A DNA stretch of 64,000 nt from Thiobacillus sp. (lineage in GTDB: Bacteria; Pseudomonadota; Gammaproteobacteria; Burkholderiales; Thiobacillaceae): the NCBI GenBank assembly GCA_016124745.1, contig WGNC01000006.1:1-64000 (forward strand), in the 5' to 3' direction. Below, piece after piece: positions 43,223 to 54,135 of this stretch (positions are counted from its first letter, which is position 1; each line of letters starts with the position of its first letter). The position numbers and the translations under genes are program-made. The notes under the pieces are model-generated. The model was given only the letters and a program-made list of their open reading frames with translations, did not search any database and was not told the DNA's origin.

Positions 43223-44197
43223 ATGCAGATTGCGATGGTGGGACTCGGGCGCATGGGCGCCAACATGGCGCGCCGCCTGATGCGGAACGGACACGATTGT
43301 GTGGTGTATGACCGCAATCCCGACGCCGTGGCGCAGCTGGTGAGTGAGGGCGCCACGGGCGCCGCGAGCCTGTCGGAACTGGCCGAAAAGCTTGCGCCGC
43401 CACGCGCCGCCTGGATCATGGTGCCCTCCGGTGACATCACTGAAAATGCGGTGAAGGAACTGGCGGCTCATTTCGCAGCGGGCGACGTCATCGTCGATGG
43501 CGGCAACAGCCATTTCAAGGACGACGTGCGGCGGGCAAAGGTTTTGGCTGCATCCGGCATTCTTTATCTCGACGCTGGCACCAGCGGCGGTGTGTGGGGC
43601 CTGGAACGGGGTTACTGCCTGATGGTCGGCGGTGATGCCGGTGCCGCGAAAAAGCTGGAGCCGGTATTCCGCAGCCTGGCCCCCGGCGGCTCTGGCATTC
43701 CGCCTTCGCCAGGCAGAACTCCCGGTGGCAGCGCAGAGCAGGGCTATCTGTACTGCGGCCCATCGGGCGCAGGGCACTTCGTCAAGATGGTGCACAACGG
43801 CATTGAGTACGGACTGATGCAGGCCTACGCGGAGGGCTTCGACATCCTCAAAAACGCCAACCTCGAATCGCTGCCGGAAGATCAGCGCTACGACCTCGAT
43901 CTGGCCGATATCACCGAACTGTGGCGGCGCGGCAGCGTGGTAAGTTCGTGGCTGCTGGATCTGTCGGCGGAGGCGCTGGCGCGCAATCCTGATCTGTCGA
44001 ATTACAGCGGTTTCGTGCAGGACTCCGGTGAAGGCCGCTGGACGGTGCAGGCCGCCATCGACGAGTCGGTGCCGGCCGAGGTGCTGACCGCCGCGCTGTT
44101 CGCCCGCTTCCGCTCGCGCCAGGACCACACGTTCGCCGAAAAGGTGTTGTCTGCCATGCGCCAGGGCTTTGGCGGCCATGTGGAGCCCGGAAAATAG
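43223..44197 (+). CDS. gnd: 6-phosphogluconate dehydrogenase, decarboxylating (short form)
   Basis: 324 residues. The ATG at 43223 is chosen over the GTG at 43217 because GAGGAG (43212-43217) is at correct spacing. NAD(P)-binding [19 protein letters not shown], substrate motif [12 protein letters not shown], the [15 protein letters not shown] loop, and [16 protein letters not shown] with the catalytic Lys are all present. The short form (about 325 residues) is often NAD-preferring. Followed by zwf after nine bases. Confidence 0.9.
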   Translation: MQIAMVGLGRMGANMARRLMRNGHDCVVYDRNPDAVAQLVSEGATGAASLSELAEKLAPPRAAWIMVPSGDITENAVKELAAHFAAGDVIVDGGNSHFKDDVRRAKVLAASGILYLDAGTSGGVWGLERGYCLMVGGDAGAAKKLEPVFRSLAPGGSGIPPSPGRTPGGSAEQGYLYCGPSGAGHFVKMVHNGIEYGLMQAYAEGFDILKNANLESLPEDQRYDLDLADITELWRRGSVVSSWLLDLSAEALARNPDLSNYSGFVQDSGEGRWTVQAAIDESVPAEVLTAALFARFRSRQDHTFAEKVLSAMRQGFGGHVEPGK

Positions 44198-44206
44198 GAA
44201 CCTGCC

Positions 44207-45757
44207 ATGTCCCCACAAATTGACCTCGCCACACACATTGAACTTTCCGCTGCGCAGTTGCCACAGGCCGATCCATGCACCCTGGCGATCTTCGGCGCCA
44301 GCGGCGACCTGACCCGGCGCAAACTCCTGCCCGCCCTGTTTCATCTCGCCTGCGAGGGCTGCATGGCGGGTCAGTTTCAGATCGTCGGCATCGGCCGCCA
44401 GACGATGAGCGACAATGCCTTTCGCGAACATCTGCGCGAAGGCGTGGCCCATTCCGCCGAGATCAAGAAATTCAGCGAATCAGAATGGCAGGGCTTCGCG
44501 CCGCGCATCCGCTATCTGGCGGGCGACTTCGCCGAACCCGAAACGCACGCGCGACTGGCGAGTTTGCTCGATACGCTGCCCGATGCCCGGAACCGCCTGT
44601 ACTACCTGGCCACCGCGCCTTCCGCCGCGCCGGTCATCATCAAAGGCCTGGCCGACGCGGGACTGAACCGCGAAGAACAAGGCTGGTCGCGCATCGTCAT
44701 CGAAAAACCCTTCGGCCGCGATCTGGCTTCGGCACAGGCGCTCAACAAAACGGTGGCCGAGGCCTTCAGCGAGAAGCAGGTCTATCGCATCGACCACTAC
44801 CTGGGCAAGGAGACGGTGCAGAACATCCTGTTCTTCCGCTTCGGCAACGCCCTGTTCGAGCCGGTGTGGAACCGCAACCACGTCAGCCATGTCGAGATCA
44901 CCGCCGCCGAACCGCTGGGCGTGGGCCACCGCGCCGGCTATTACGAGGAATCCGGCGCCTTGCGCGACATGGTGGCCAATCACCTGATGCAATTGCTGGC
45001 GCTCACCGCCATGGAGGCGCCGGTGGCCTTCGACGCCGACGCCGTGCGCGACAAGAAAATCGAGGTGTGGCGCTCGATCCGCCCGATGACGCCGGAAGAA
45101 GTGGCGAGCCGCACCGTGCGCGCCCAATACGCTGCCGGTGAGAGCGACGGCGAGGCCGTGCCGGGCTGGCTGGAGGAAGCGGGGGTGCCTGCGGAATCCC
45201 GTACCGACACCTACGCCGCACTGGAGTTTCGCATCGACAACTGGCGCTGGGCCGGGGTGCCGTTCTATCTGCGAACGGGAAAACGCCTGGCGCGCCAGGT
45301 CACCGAGATCGCGGTGCATTTCCATCACCCGCCCTTGAGCCTGTTTCCGAATGCGGAGGCGGTCCAGTCCAACGTCATCGCCCTGCGCATCCAGCCCGAC
45401 GAGGGCATCAGCCTCGCCTTCGGCGCCAAGCAGCCCGGCACGGCGCGCCGCGCGGTGCCGGTTTCCATGGACTTCTGCTACCGCAATGCCTTTGGCGAGC
45501 ATCCGCCTTCGGCTTATGCTGCGCTGCTGCTCGATGCCATGCGCGGCGACGCCACGCTGTTCACCCGGCGCGACGGTGTGGAAGCACAATGGCGATTGAT
45601 CACCCCGATCGAGGACGCCTGGGCGGCGCAAGCCGACGGCGCATTGCCTGTCTATGCCGCCGGAACCGAGGGGCCGGCCGAGGCCGACGACCTGCTGGCA
45701 CGCAACGGCCACCGCTGGCGCGCCATCGCCGGCAACCTGGGGGCGTGCAATGTCTGA
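44207..45757 (+). CDS. zwf: Glucose-6-phosphate 1-dehydrogenase
   Basis: 516 residues, full length. Coenzyme site [19 protein letters not shown], active-site [16 protein letters not shown] with catalytic His, and [12 protein letters not shown] are clear. It oxidises glucose-6-phosphate, giving NADPH. Its last eight bases overlap the glucokinase start, so the enzymes making and using glucose-6-phosphate are translationally coupled. Confidence 0.95.
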   Translation: MSPQIDLATHIELSAAQLPQADPCTLAIFGASGDLTRRKLLPALFHLACEGCMAGQFQIVGIGRQTMSDNAFREHLREGVAHSAEIKKFSESEWQGFAPRIRYLAGDFAEPETHARLASLLDTLPDARNRLYYLATAPSAAPVIIKGLADAGLNREEQGWSRIVIEKPFGRDLASAQALNKTVAEAFSEKQVYRIDHYLGKETVQNILFFRFGNALFEPVWNRNHVSHVEITAAEPLGVGHRAGYYEESGALRDMVANHLMQLLALTAMEAPVAFDADAVRDKKIEVWRSIRPMTPEEVASRTVRAQYAAGESDGEAVPGWLEEAGVPAESRTDTYAALEFRIDNWRWAGVPFYLRTGKRLARQVTEIAVHFHHPPLSLFPNAEAVQSNVIALRIQPDEGISLAFGAKQPGTARRAVPVSMDFCYRNAFGEHPPSAYAALLLDAMRGDATLFTRRDGVEAQWRLITPIEDAWAAQADGALPVYAAGTEGPAEADDLLARNGHRWRAIAGNLGACNV

Positions 45758-46757
45758 GTCTGCCGCGCTGATTCTGGCTGGCGACATCGGCGGCACCAAG
45801 AGCAATCTGGCCTTTTTTCGTGGCGCGTCCGATGCGCCCGAAAGCGTGGCGGAACGCAGTTACCAGAATCGCGAGTTTACCGGCCTGGCCGAAGTGGTCG
45901 GGCGTTTTCTGGCGGATACCGGCCTCTCTGCCGCCTCTGCCTGTTTCGGTGTGGCCGGCGCGGTGGTGGCAGGCGCCAGTCATCTGCCCAACCTGGGCTG
46001 GCAATTGTCGGAAAACGACCTGGCGTGCGAACTGGGAATGGAATCAGTGCGCCTGCTGAATGACCTCGAAGCCAACGCGCTGGGCATCGCCACCCAGCCA
46101 CCCGAACAGTTTTTCACCCTCAACCCAGGCCAGCCGCTGGCCGGCGGCAACCAGGCGCTGATCGCCGCCGGCACCGGCCTCGGCATGGCGCTGCTGTTCC
46201 ACGACGGCGCTGAATATCGCGTGTCGGCCTCGGAAGGCGGACACGTCGATTTTGCCGCGCGCAATGAGGAAGAAATCCGGCTGCTGCGTTTTCTCGCAGC
46301 ACGCCATGGCCGGGTCAGCGTGGAGCGGGTGGTGTCCGGTCGCGGCCTCGAGGCAATTTATGATTTCCTGAAGGACAGCGGCATGGACGAGCCGGCCGGA
46401 CTGGCCGCGCGGCTGGAGGCTGCCGCCGATCGCGCCGCAACGATTGCCCAGTCCGGCGCGCGCGGCGAGGCGGCCATCTGTGCACAGGCGCTGGAGATGT
46501 TCCTGTCCGTCTATGGCGCGGCAGCGGGCAACCTGGCGCTCATGGGCCTGGCGACCGGCGGGCTTTATATCGGCGGCGGCATCGCCCCCAAGCTGATCGA
46601 CGCCTTGCCGAATAGCGGCTTCATGGCGGCCTTCACGGATAAGGGGCGTTTCTCCGGACTGTTGAGCCGGATTCCCGTGCGGGTCATCCTGGAACCCCGG
46701 ACCGCCCTTTACGGCGCGGCCGCACATGCCCTGCGGCAAAGTGTGTCGAAGCCATGA
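45750..46757 (+). CDS. glk: Glucokinase
   Basis: 335 residues from the ATG at 45750. ATP site [17 protein letters not shown], substrate-binding [30 protein letters not shown], and the [15 protein letters not shown] motif of bacterial group-B glucokinases. It phosphorylates glucose released by the glycogen-degrading enzymes. It overlaps the next gene by four bases. Confidence 0.9.
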   Translation: MSESAALILAGDIGGTKSNLAFFRGASDAPESVAERSYQNREFTGLAEVVGRFLADTGLSAASACFGVAGAVVAGASHLPNLGWQLSENDLACELGMESVRLLNDLEANALGIATQPPEQFFTLNPGQPLAGGNQALIAAGTGLGMALLFHDGAEYRVSASEGGHVDFAARNEEEIRLLRFLAARHGRVSVERVVSGRGLEAIYDFLKDSGMDEPAGLAARLEAAADRAATIAQSGARGEAAICAQALEMFLSVYGAAAGNLALMGLATGGLYIGGGIAPKLIDALPNSGFMAAFTDKGRFSGLLSRIPVRVILEPRTALYGAAAHALRQSVSKP

Positions 46758-46990
46758 AAAAACTCCCGGCCCGCTTCGAATCGCAGTTGTTTGCCTTGCT
46801 GCTGACGGGCGCGACATCTCTGATCGTTGCGAGCGTGGCTGTCTTTCAGCATATCGGATGGACGGATGGTCTGGTCGGCCAGTGTGTCCAGGTCTGGCTG
46901 CCCTCATGGGGCATCGTATTCCCATTCGCCATTGTCATTGCGCCGGGTATCAAGAAGATGGTCAGGTGCTGGGTCGAGCCGGAAAACTGA
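46754..46990 (+). CDS. DUF2798 family small membrane protein
   Basis: 78 residues with two membrane helices (about 12-33 and 45-68), resembling DUF2798. Overlaps glk by four bases. Function unknown. It ends 16 bases before a convergent gene. Confidence 0.7.
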   Translation: MKKLPARFESQLFALLLTGATSLIVASVAVFQHIGWTDGLVGQCVQVWLPSWGIVFPFAIVIAPGIKKMVRCWVEPEN

Positions 46991-47006
46991 AGTCCGTCTG
47001 TTCCAG

Positions 47007-47702
47007 CTATTTCCCGGATTCCTGATCGCGGCTGTTATGGGCGCGAACGAGCCTGAACACCAGCGGTACCGCGACCAGCAGGCCGATCAACAACAGTGCG
47101 GTCATCGCCTTATTCATGTCCGCCCCCGCCATCTCACCGCCGAAGTGAGCGAGCAGAAAACTCGCCGGAATCAGCCCAAGCAGGGTCGCCAGCGCGAAGC
47201 GCCAGATCTTCAAGGGAGTTAGCCCGGCGCCGTAGCTCACCAGGTCGAAGGAAACGAACGGCAGCAGGCGCGAGACGAACACCATCCATGTCAGGGCATT
47301 TTGCGAGCCCAACCAGCCCAGCGCGACGCGCTCCCCGAACAGCCGGCGCAACAGCTCGTGACCGAACACGCGGGCAATTGAAAAGGCAACCAGGGCGCCG
47401 ATTTCCGCGCCGATAACGACATATAGCGTGCCCAATGCATGGCCGAACACGGCGCCTGAAACCAGCGCGATAGGGGCGCTTGGAATGGGGTTGAGAACGA
47501 TGGCCAGCGCCATCAGGCCGATGATCAGGAGCGGGCCCCAGACGCCCAGCGCCAGGGTTTGCTGGCGCAGCCACTCGCCGTCCAGCATCCGTTCCAGATG
47601 GCCGCCGGATTCCAGATGGAAATAGGCCAGCACCAGGACGATCAGGACCAGCAGCGCCCCGAACAGTCGCAGTTTCCTGGTTGCGGTGTGATGTGCTTCC
47701 AT
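47007..47702 (-). CDS. TVP38/TMEM64 (VTT-domain) membrane protein
   Basis: 231 residues with about six membrane segments. The VTT/SNARE-associated domain is recognised from PSAPIALVSGAVFGHALGTL, FGERVALGWLGSQN, and FVSRLLPFVSFDLVSYGAGL. Family members are related to DedA and are thought to move lipids or act in membrane homeostasis. Its partner here is unknown; it converges with the glk cluster. Confidence 0.8.
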   Translation of the reverse strand: MEAHHTATRKLRLFGALLVLIVLVLAYFHLESGGHLERMLDGEWLRQQTLALGVWGPLLIIGLMALAIVLNPIPSAPIALVSGAVFGHALGTLYVVIGAEIGALVAFSIARVFGHELLRRLFGERVALGWLGSQNALTWMVFVSRLLPFVSFDLVSYGAGLTPLKIWRFALATLLGLIPASFLLAHFGGEMAGADMNKAMTALLLIGLLVAVPLVFRLVRAHNSRDQESGK

Positions 47703-47753
47703 GCCGAATCGGATCCTGTTATCCCGGTGCGCTCAGCTTAACAGCAGGATAAA

Positions 47754-48200
47754 TTAGCGTTTCCGGTTTGCCCACCACCAAGCCACGAGCGGCACAAAGA
47801 CCCACTGCAGCACGGGGGCCAGCCCGACCTTGATCCACGGCAGAACCGGCATCCATGCGGAGTAGGCCCAGTTGCCCCGGGTCAGATTGATTCGCTCGCT
47901 CGGCAGCGTGTAGGCCACAGCCAGAAAAACCATCAACAGGACGATGCGCGTCCCCGGCCAGGTGGCGCGTTCGCCGGCGCGGCTCAGTATCAGGGCGAGG
48001 GCCAGCGCTGCCGTGCCGATCATGGCATCGCCCACGGTGCAATGCGCGACGGCGTAAACGATGCTCCCCAGACGCGGCTCTTCCCACAGGGTGTAGAGCG
48101 GCAACTGCGCGATCTCCCACGCCAGGCTGCAGAGCGTCAGGCGTGGCAGATACCGGTACAGGATAAACGACCAGGATTCCGGGCGGGCGTACCAGTTCAT
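47754..48200 (-). CDS. Hypothetical membrane protein
   Basis: 148 residues from the ATG at 48200. Four probable membrane segments, with EIAQLPLYTLW and VAHCTVGDAMIGTAALALAL conserved-looking. It begins eight bases after the CcdA-like gene ends and is probably the last gene of that operon. Family not recognised. Confidence 0.6.
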   Translation of the reverse strand: MNWYARPESWSFILYRYLPRLTLCSLAWEIAQLPLYTLWEEPRLGSIVYAVAHCTVGDAMIGTAALALALILSRAGERATWPGTRIVLLMVFLAVAYTLPSERINLTRGNWAYSAWMPVLPWIKVGLAPVLQWVFVPLVAWWWANRKR

Positions 48201-48207
48201 AGTGGTC

Positions 48208-48903
48208 TCATGCCGCCAGAGCGGGAATAAGCATGAGATAGGCGTTGAGCAGATACAGGCCGGCCGCGACCAGCAGGATTCCGCCGACGGCTTCAAAACC
48301 TTTCTGGAATCGGCTCAATCCCGACAGGTTTTCCAGCCAGCCCATGGCAAGTGCACCGAGCAGGATCGGAATCGAACGCCCGAGGGCAAATGCGAGCAAT
48401 AACGCCATGCCGAATCCAGGCGAGCCGATGCCGGCCGCCACACCGAGCAGGACGATGAGCGCCGGCGTGCAAAACGGACAGATCGCCACCGAGAACGGCA
48501 CGCCCAGCGCGAATGCGCCCCATGCGCCGGTGGCCGGTTTGGCGCGCAGCCGCAATGCCGGCAGGGGCAGGCGTAACCATCCCAACCAGACCAGGCCCAG
48601 CACGATCAGCAGGGGACCGAGCACCAATCCCCATGCACGGCCAAACAGGTGTTGCACCCAACCACCACCCAGGCTGGCCGCCAAGCCCAGGGCGACATGC
48701 GTCAGGATCATGCCCAGGACAAAAAGGCCCCCATAGAGCGTTGCCTGGCGCGAGGAACGGGACGTCGTTACATAGGCGAGCGAAACGGGAATCGCTGCCA
48801 GTGCGACTGGATTGAAGCTGAATACGAAGCCTGTCATCAATCCGATCCACAGTGCCCCAAAGCCGGCCTGGGAGACCGCCAGGTGCAGTGCTTCAGCATC
48901 CAT
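48208..48903 (-). CDS. CcdA/DsbD-like membrane protein lacking the first catalytic Cys
   Basis: 231 residues and six membrane segments. It resembles CcdA-type thiol-disulfide transmembrane carriers: the second half has FSVAICPFCTPALIVLLG with a Cys-x-x-Cys. In canonical CcdA the first helix has a Pro-Cys; here it is FSFNPVALAAIP with Val-Ala instead, so electron transfer by the usual Cys pair is unlikely. It sits with a thioredoxin-like gene and a MerR-type regulator, suggesting a metal or thiol function. Confidence 0.7.
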   Translation of the reverse strand: MDAEALHLAVSQAGFGALWIGLMTGFVFSFNPVALAAIPVSLAYVTTSRSSRQATLYGGLFVLGMILTHVALGLAASLGGGWVQHLFGRAWGLVLGPLLIVLGLVWLGWLRLPLPALRLRAKPATGAWGAFALGVPFSVAICPFCTPALIVLLGVAAGIGSPGFGMALLLAFALGRSIPILLGALAMGWLENLSGLSRFQKGFEAVGGILLVAAGLYLLNAYLMLIPALAA

Positions 48904-49172
48904 CAGCCTGCCTCCAGGGTGGTCAGCAGGGTGCGGAACTGTTCGGGGGTTGGCAGCGACGAAAACTTCAATTCACCGTTCACGGCAATGGCCGGCATGC
49001 TCAAGACGCCGAGCGAGACCGCGTAATCGAGTTCTTCGAGCACACTCACCTCGCGCCAGATCAGGCGGTCTTCGCCCAGCACCGACGCAGCAATCGCGCG
49101 GAGTTCGCCCTGCGCGCCGGCGCACTTTCCGCAACCCGGTGCGGCAATGACTTCGATTCTGACTGTCATCAC
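48903..49172 (-). CDS. Thioredoxin-like small redox protein
   Basis: 89 residues. Thioredoxin fold with active site [12 protein letters not shown] (Cys-Gly-Lys-Cys) and the cis-Pro of [12 protein letters not shown]. It is of the small, glutaredoxin-like type. It overlaps the regulator gene by four bases and touches the CcdA-like gene, so it may exchange electrons with that protein or bind metal. Confidence 0.75.
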   Translation of the reverse strand: MMTVRIEVIAAPGCGKCAGAQGELRAIAASVLGEDRLIWREVSVLEELDYAVSLGVLSMPAIAVNGELKFSSLPTPEQFRTLLTTLEAG

Positions 49173-49582
49173 GACACCTCGTGCTGGCTATTCTCCAGCG
49201 CCGCCAGGATGGGACATTCATCGGTTGGCGCCGCGCCGCCTTCGCAGCCTCGTATCAGCTCATCAAGGGCGCGCGACATGGCCTGCAAGGCCCTGAGCTT
49301 GTGCGCGATGTGCAGCTTCTTCTCGATGGCCAGGCTGCGCACGTCCCTGCAACAGGCGCGCTCGGCCTGCTTCAGCGTCAGCAGCGCCTGAATGTCAGAC
49401 AATGAGAACCCGCAATGCTGGGCGGTCTTGATGAAGCGGATGCGGCGCACGGCTTCATCGTTGTATAGCCGGTAGCCCGCGCCGGTTTTCGATGCCGGGG
49501 CGATCAGGTGCTCCTTTTCGTAGTAACGCAGCGTGTCGGGGCTGACCCCCGCCAGCGAGGCGATTTTACCGATCGTGTACAT
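49169..49582 (-). CDS. MerR-family metal-responsive regulator
   Basis: 137 residues. [20 protein letters not shown] is the typical MerR HTH, followed by a dimerisation helix. Cys residues in [10 protein letters not shown] and the C-terminal [14 protein letters not shown] suggest a metal site like ZntR or CueR. It heads the operon with the thioredoxin-like and CcdA-like genes, which is unusual because MerR genes are often divergent from their targets. The metal is unknown. Confidence 0.8.
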   Translation of the reverse strand: MYTIGKIASLAGVSPDTLRYYEKEHLIAPASKTGAGYRLYNDEAVRRIRFIKTAQHCGFSLSDIQALLTLKQAERACCRDVRSLAIEKKLHIAHKLRALQAMSRALDELIRGCEGGAAPTDECPILAALENSQHEVS

Positions 49583-49705
49583 GCGTCCTCCAGGAAACAG
49601 GCATCAACATAAACCTTGGAGCCGACACCATGGTCAAGCGTTCATGCAAAAGAATTTGATTGAACGGCATCCGGCGAGAAGCGCAGCCCCTCGCCGGGAT
49701 CAGGG

Positions 49706-49969
49706 TCAAGCCTGGCCGATGCCAGCAGCGCGAAGCGCCTGCTCCTCGACGCCTGTGCCCGAGCAGCACGCAGCCAGCTGGCCGTTGATCGCGACGGCAG
49801 GTACCGAACGCACCCCCAGGCCGTGGGCACGTTTCGCCACCTCGATATCGTTCATGTCGAGGATGACAACCTCGCACGAACTGCACGCGAGGCGATTGAC
49901 AAGTTCGATGGCGCTTTGGCAAACGGGACAGCCCGCACTGAACACTTCGACTTTGCGTTGGATAGTCAT
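49706..49969 (-). CDS. Glutaredoxin/thioredoxin-like protein next to merA
   Basis: 87 residues from the ATG at 49969, after GGAG. Active site VFSAGCPVCQSAIEL and cis-Pro VRSVPAVAINGQ; extra Cys pairs in RLACSSCEVV and LAACCSGTG could bind mercury. It is downstream of merA in the same direction (123 bases apart) and likely belongs to the mercury response. Confidence 0.7.
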   Translation of the reverse strand: MTIQRKVEVFSAGCPVCQSAIELVNRLACSSCEVVILDMNDIEVAKRAHGLGVRSVPAVAINGQLAACCSGTGVEEQALRAAGIGQA

Positions 49970-50092
49970 GGCATTACTCCAGGTTAATGAGATCACGGTG
50001 CGCGGGAGCTACGGCCTGAAGGTCATGAACCCTGCGCTCAATCACGGTAGTCCCTGGACCATGCTCCAGAGTCAAGCACTTTACAGACGTGA

Positions 50093-51769
<1,677 letters not shown>

Positions 51770-51776
51770 TTATGTC

Positions 51777-52211
51777 TCAGGCCTGCCTGGCAGGAAGCTC
51801 ACAGCCTTCGGCATCGCAGCGGCGGTTGGCCGGCGAAAGGATGTCCCAGACGGAAACCGCCAGCATCACGCCGATACCCGTATAGGTTGCATAGCTGCTC
51901 CAGCCATACTGAAACCACGGATAGAGCGACAGCAGCAAGATCGTCGGCCCGGTCATGCCGAGCAGGCTGCGGTGCCATTGCAGGTGGGAAAACCAGCCGA
52001 GCGCGTTGATTGCCAGCGCGAGCCAGGCGAACAGCGGCAACAGGGTATTGATGAACAGGCCTTCCCACTGGGCGAGGAAACCCATCCCCAGCGCGGTGCC
52101 GAGACTGGCAATCGCCGGAAAGCACATGGCACAGCCCATCGCGGAAACCAGCGCGCCAAGGGAACTGGCTTTGTCGCCCAAAAAGCCGAGGAGATTAATC
52201 GGATTTGCCAT
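51777..52211 (-). CDS. merC: Mercury transporter MerC
   Basis: 144 residues with four membrane segments. MerC features: SAMGCAMCFPAIASLGTALG (the Cys pair in the first helix), GWFSHLQWHRSLLGMTGP, and the C-terminal RRCDAEGCELP. It brings Hg(II) into the cell for MerA. merT and merP are absent from the window, so MerC appears to be the sole importer. Confidence 0.9.
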   Translation of the reverse strand: MANPINLLGFLGDKASSLGALVSAMGCAMCFPAIASLGTALGMGFLAQWEGLFINTLLPLFAWLALAINALGWFSHLQWHRSLLGMTGPTILLLSLYPWFQYGWSSYATYTGIGVMLAVSVWDILSPANRRCDAEGCELPARQA

Positions 52212-52248
52212 GATGTTTTTCCTTTCTGACGTTCACTGGAATGGAGTA

Positions 52249-52279
52249 ACGTTAGCTCCGTAGTCAAGTACGGAGTCAA
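52249..52279 (-). promoter_or_regulatory. MerR-controlled mer promoter/operator
   Basis: On the minus strand -35 TTGACT (52279-52274) and -10 TAACGT (52254-52249) are separated by 19 bases, the over-long spacer typical of MerR-activated promoters. The spacer contains the dyad CTCCGTA-GTCAAG-TACGGAG (plus-strand 52256-52275), close to the classic mer operator. It drives merC and merA. Confidence 0.9.
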
Positions 52280-52284
52280 GCGGG

Positions 52285-52698
52285 ATGAAGAACGATCTGG
52301 CAAACCTGACGATCGGTGACTTCGCCAAGGCTGCCGATGTCAACGTAGAGACCATCCGGTTCTACCAACGCAGGGGTTTATTGCCCGAACCGGACAAGCC
52401 TTACGGCGGCATTCGTCGCTACGGCGAGGCGGATGTGGCGCGGGTGCGATTCGTGAAATCGGCGCAGCGACTGGGCTTCAGCCTTGACGATGTGGCGGGC
52501 TTGCTCGGGCTGGCCGACGGCGCCCACTGTGGCGAAGCGAGAAAAGTTGGAGAAAGGAAACTTGCCGAAGTGCGGGCGAAACTCATTGATCTAACGCGTA
52601 TGGAAACCGTGCTGGCGGAATTGGTTGCGCGATGCGGCGCGGGTCGAGGAAAAGTGGATTGCCCGTTGATCGATGCCCTGCGAGGCGGATGCGATTGA
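52285..52698 (+). CDS. merR: Mercury-responsive regulator MerR
   Basis: 137 residues, divergent from mer[24 protein letters not shown], long helix, and the three Hg-binding Cys: [16 protein letters not shown] and KVDCPLI, at typical spacing. It binds the 19-bp-spacer operator just upstream, both repressing and activating. Confidence 0.95.
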   Translation: MKNDLANLTIGDFAKAADVNVETIRFYQRRGLLPEPDKPYGGIRRYGEADVARVRFVKSAQRLGFSLDDVAGLLGLADGAHCGEARKVGERKLAEVRAKLIDLTRMETVLAELVARCGAGRGKVDCPLIDALRGGCD

Positions 52699-52793
52699 TC
52701 GCACCAAAGTCGGCTTCCAGGATGCAGTTTGCCAAAATCTATACTTAAATGTAGATTTATATTGGTGTTTTTAATTCCGGGGAGGGTTGCCGC

Positions 52794-52919
52794 ATGCCTG
52801 CTCATATCCAGAGCCTTATCGATTTGATGATTCACGTAAGCGATTCCGATCCCGATGCCAAGCCACAGTTGTTGGTATCGAGGCACAAATACAGAATCCT
52901 GAAGTATGAAAATCGGTGA
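52794..52919 (+). CDS. Possible 41-residue small protein
   Basis: ATG at 52794 has a strong GGGGAGGG ribosome site six bases upstream. The product begins MPAHIQSLIDLMIHVSDSD and ends with a basic stretch. It overlaps the following MerR-type gene by 14 bases, so it could serve as a leader peptide or be translationally coupled. No family is recognised. Confidence 0.4.
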   Translation: MPAHIQSLIDLMIHVSDSDPDAKPQLLVSRHKYRILKYENR

Positions 52920-53373
52920 GGTTGCCCGGCGTGTGGGTGTTTCCATTTCCGCGCTACGCCTGTACGAACAGCGGGGACTCATCAAAGCCGGCCGTTCCGA
53001 AGGCGGTACCCGGCACTATGGTGAAGAAGATATGGAGCGCTTCCGTGCCATCGTCAGCCTGACCCGTGTCGGGGTGTCAATCGATCCGCTGGCGCGCCTT
53101 GCACGTATCCGCGTTGAAAGCGCTTCAGGCGATGTTGCCAGCCAACGGGTCGAGGCGGTCCTAGCGGAGGTGGAAGCGGATATAGAGGTGCGGCTCAAGC
53201 TGCTTCAGTCGGCGCGCACCGACATCCGCCGAGCAAAACAACAGCTCACTGGCTGTCACGGCTGCCCGAAACGGCCCACACGGCGGAATTGCACCGGCTG
53301 CCCGGTAGCAGCTAAATTGCTTGCGTGCCAAGTCATGCGCATCGTCTGGGATCAGGGACCCAAGGATGTCTGA
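52906..53373 (+). CDS. MerR-family regulator with Cys-rich tail
   Basis: 155 residues. HTH MKIGEVARRVGVSISALRLY. The C-terminal 45 residues hold five Cys: CHGCPKRPTRRNCTGCPV plus ACQ, a pattern suited to zinc or an iron-sulfur cluster, unlike the three-Cys pattern of MerR and different from SoxR. Eight-base overlap (ATGTCTGA) with the next gene. Signal and targets unknown. Confidence 0.75.
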   Translation: MKIGEVARRVGVSISALRLYEQRGLIKAGRSEGGTRHYGEEDMERFRAIVSLTRVGVSIDPLARLARIRVESASGDVASQRVEAVLAEVEADIEVRLKLLQSARTDIRRAKQQLTGCHGCPKRPTRRNCTGCPVAAKLLACQVMRIVWDQGPKDV

Positions 53374-54061
53374 ACCGTGCATAACCGTGCCGATTGTTTA
53401 CCACCATGAATGGGCGGATGGTTTCGGCGCGCGCGGATGGAAACTGGAAGCGGCCATGGACGACCCGGAGGTCATCGCGGCAACCAGCGAAACAGGTTTG
53501 CGTATCCCGACCTCAGTCCTGATACACGACATCCTCGACCATCACCTGTGCGGCTTGCCCTTGAGCGGTCACCGCAACGAGGCTATCGCACTCCATCAAC
53601 TGAGCCTGCGTACGGGTTCCGACCCACTGCCCGACCTGATCCAGATGGTTGATGAGGACCTTGTGCATGGCCGTGTGATTGGCGATTCGATGCGGACGTT
53701 TCTGCCGGAACACTTGCGTGCGCGTTTGCCCGGCGGGCTCTCCGGCGACAAGGACATCGCCGAATATCTCATCCAGGATCTGGGCTTGGAGGGGCTACGC
53801 CAGGCACTGACGCAGCAAATGCTTGATATAGGCCACGACGGTGCATCCGGGGCGCGAAAGCGTTATGAATCGAGCGGTCTCGACTATGCCCGGCGAAGCG
53901 CGTTGGGCCTGGCGCTGCAAGCCCTGTTTGAGCAGGTCGATGCCCTAGTGGTGAGTGCTGGCTGGGAACAGGCGCAAGGTGCATTTTCGATAACGAACAA
54001 CGGCTGCATGCTGCACATGGATACTCCTCAACGCATCTCGTTCAACACAAACGAAGACTGA
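53366..54061 (+). CDS. Hypothetical protein coupled to the MerR-type regulator
   Basis: 231 residues from the ATG at 53366. Contains HDILDHHLCGLPLSGHRNEA, a His- and Asp-rich region that might bind metal, and helical stretches later. No family is recognised. Overlap with the regulator suggests a common function; not a typical MerR target such as an efflux pump. Confidence 0.6.
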   Translation: MSEPCITVPIVYHHEWADGFGARGWKLEAAMDDPEVIAATSETGLRIPTSVLIHDILDHHLCGLPLSGHRNEAIALHQLSLRTGSDPLPDLIQMVDEDLVHGRVIGDSMRTFLPEHLRARLPGGLSGDKDIAEYLIQDLGLEGLRQALTQQMLDIGHDGASGARKRYESSGLDYARRSALGLALQALFEQVDALVVSAGWEQAQGAFSITNNGCMLHMDTPQRISFNTNED

Positions 54062-54135
54062 ACTGGATGTCGATTTCTGGCACAGACTCCGTGTGCGGCA
54101 AGCATGATGGGCTTCAACAGCCGATCCGGAATTCC

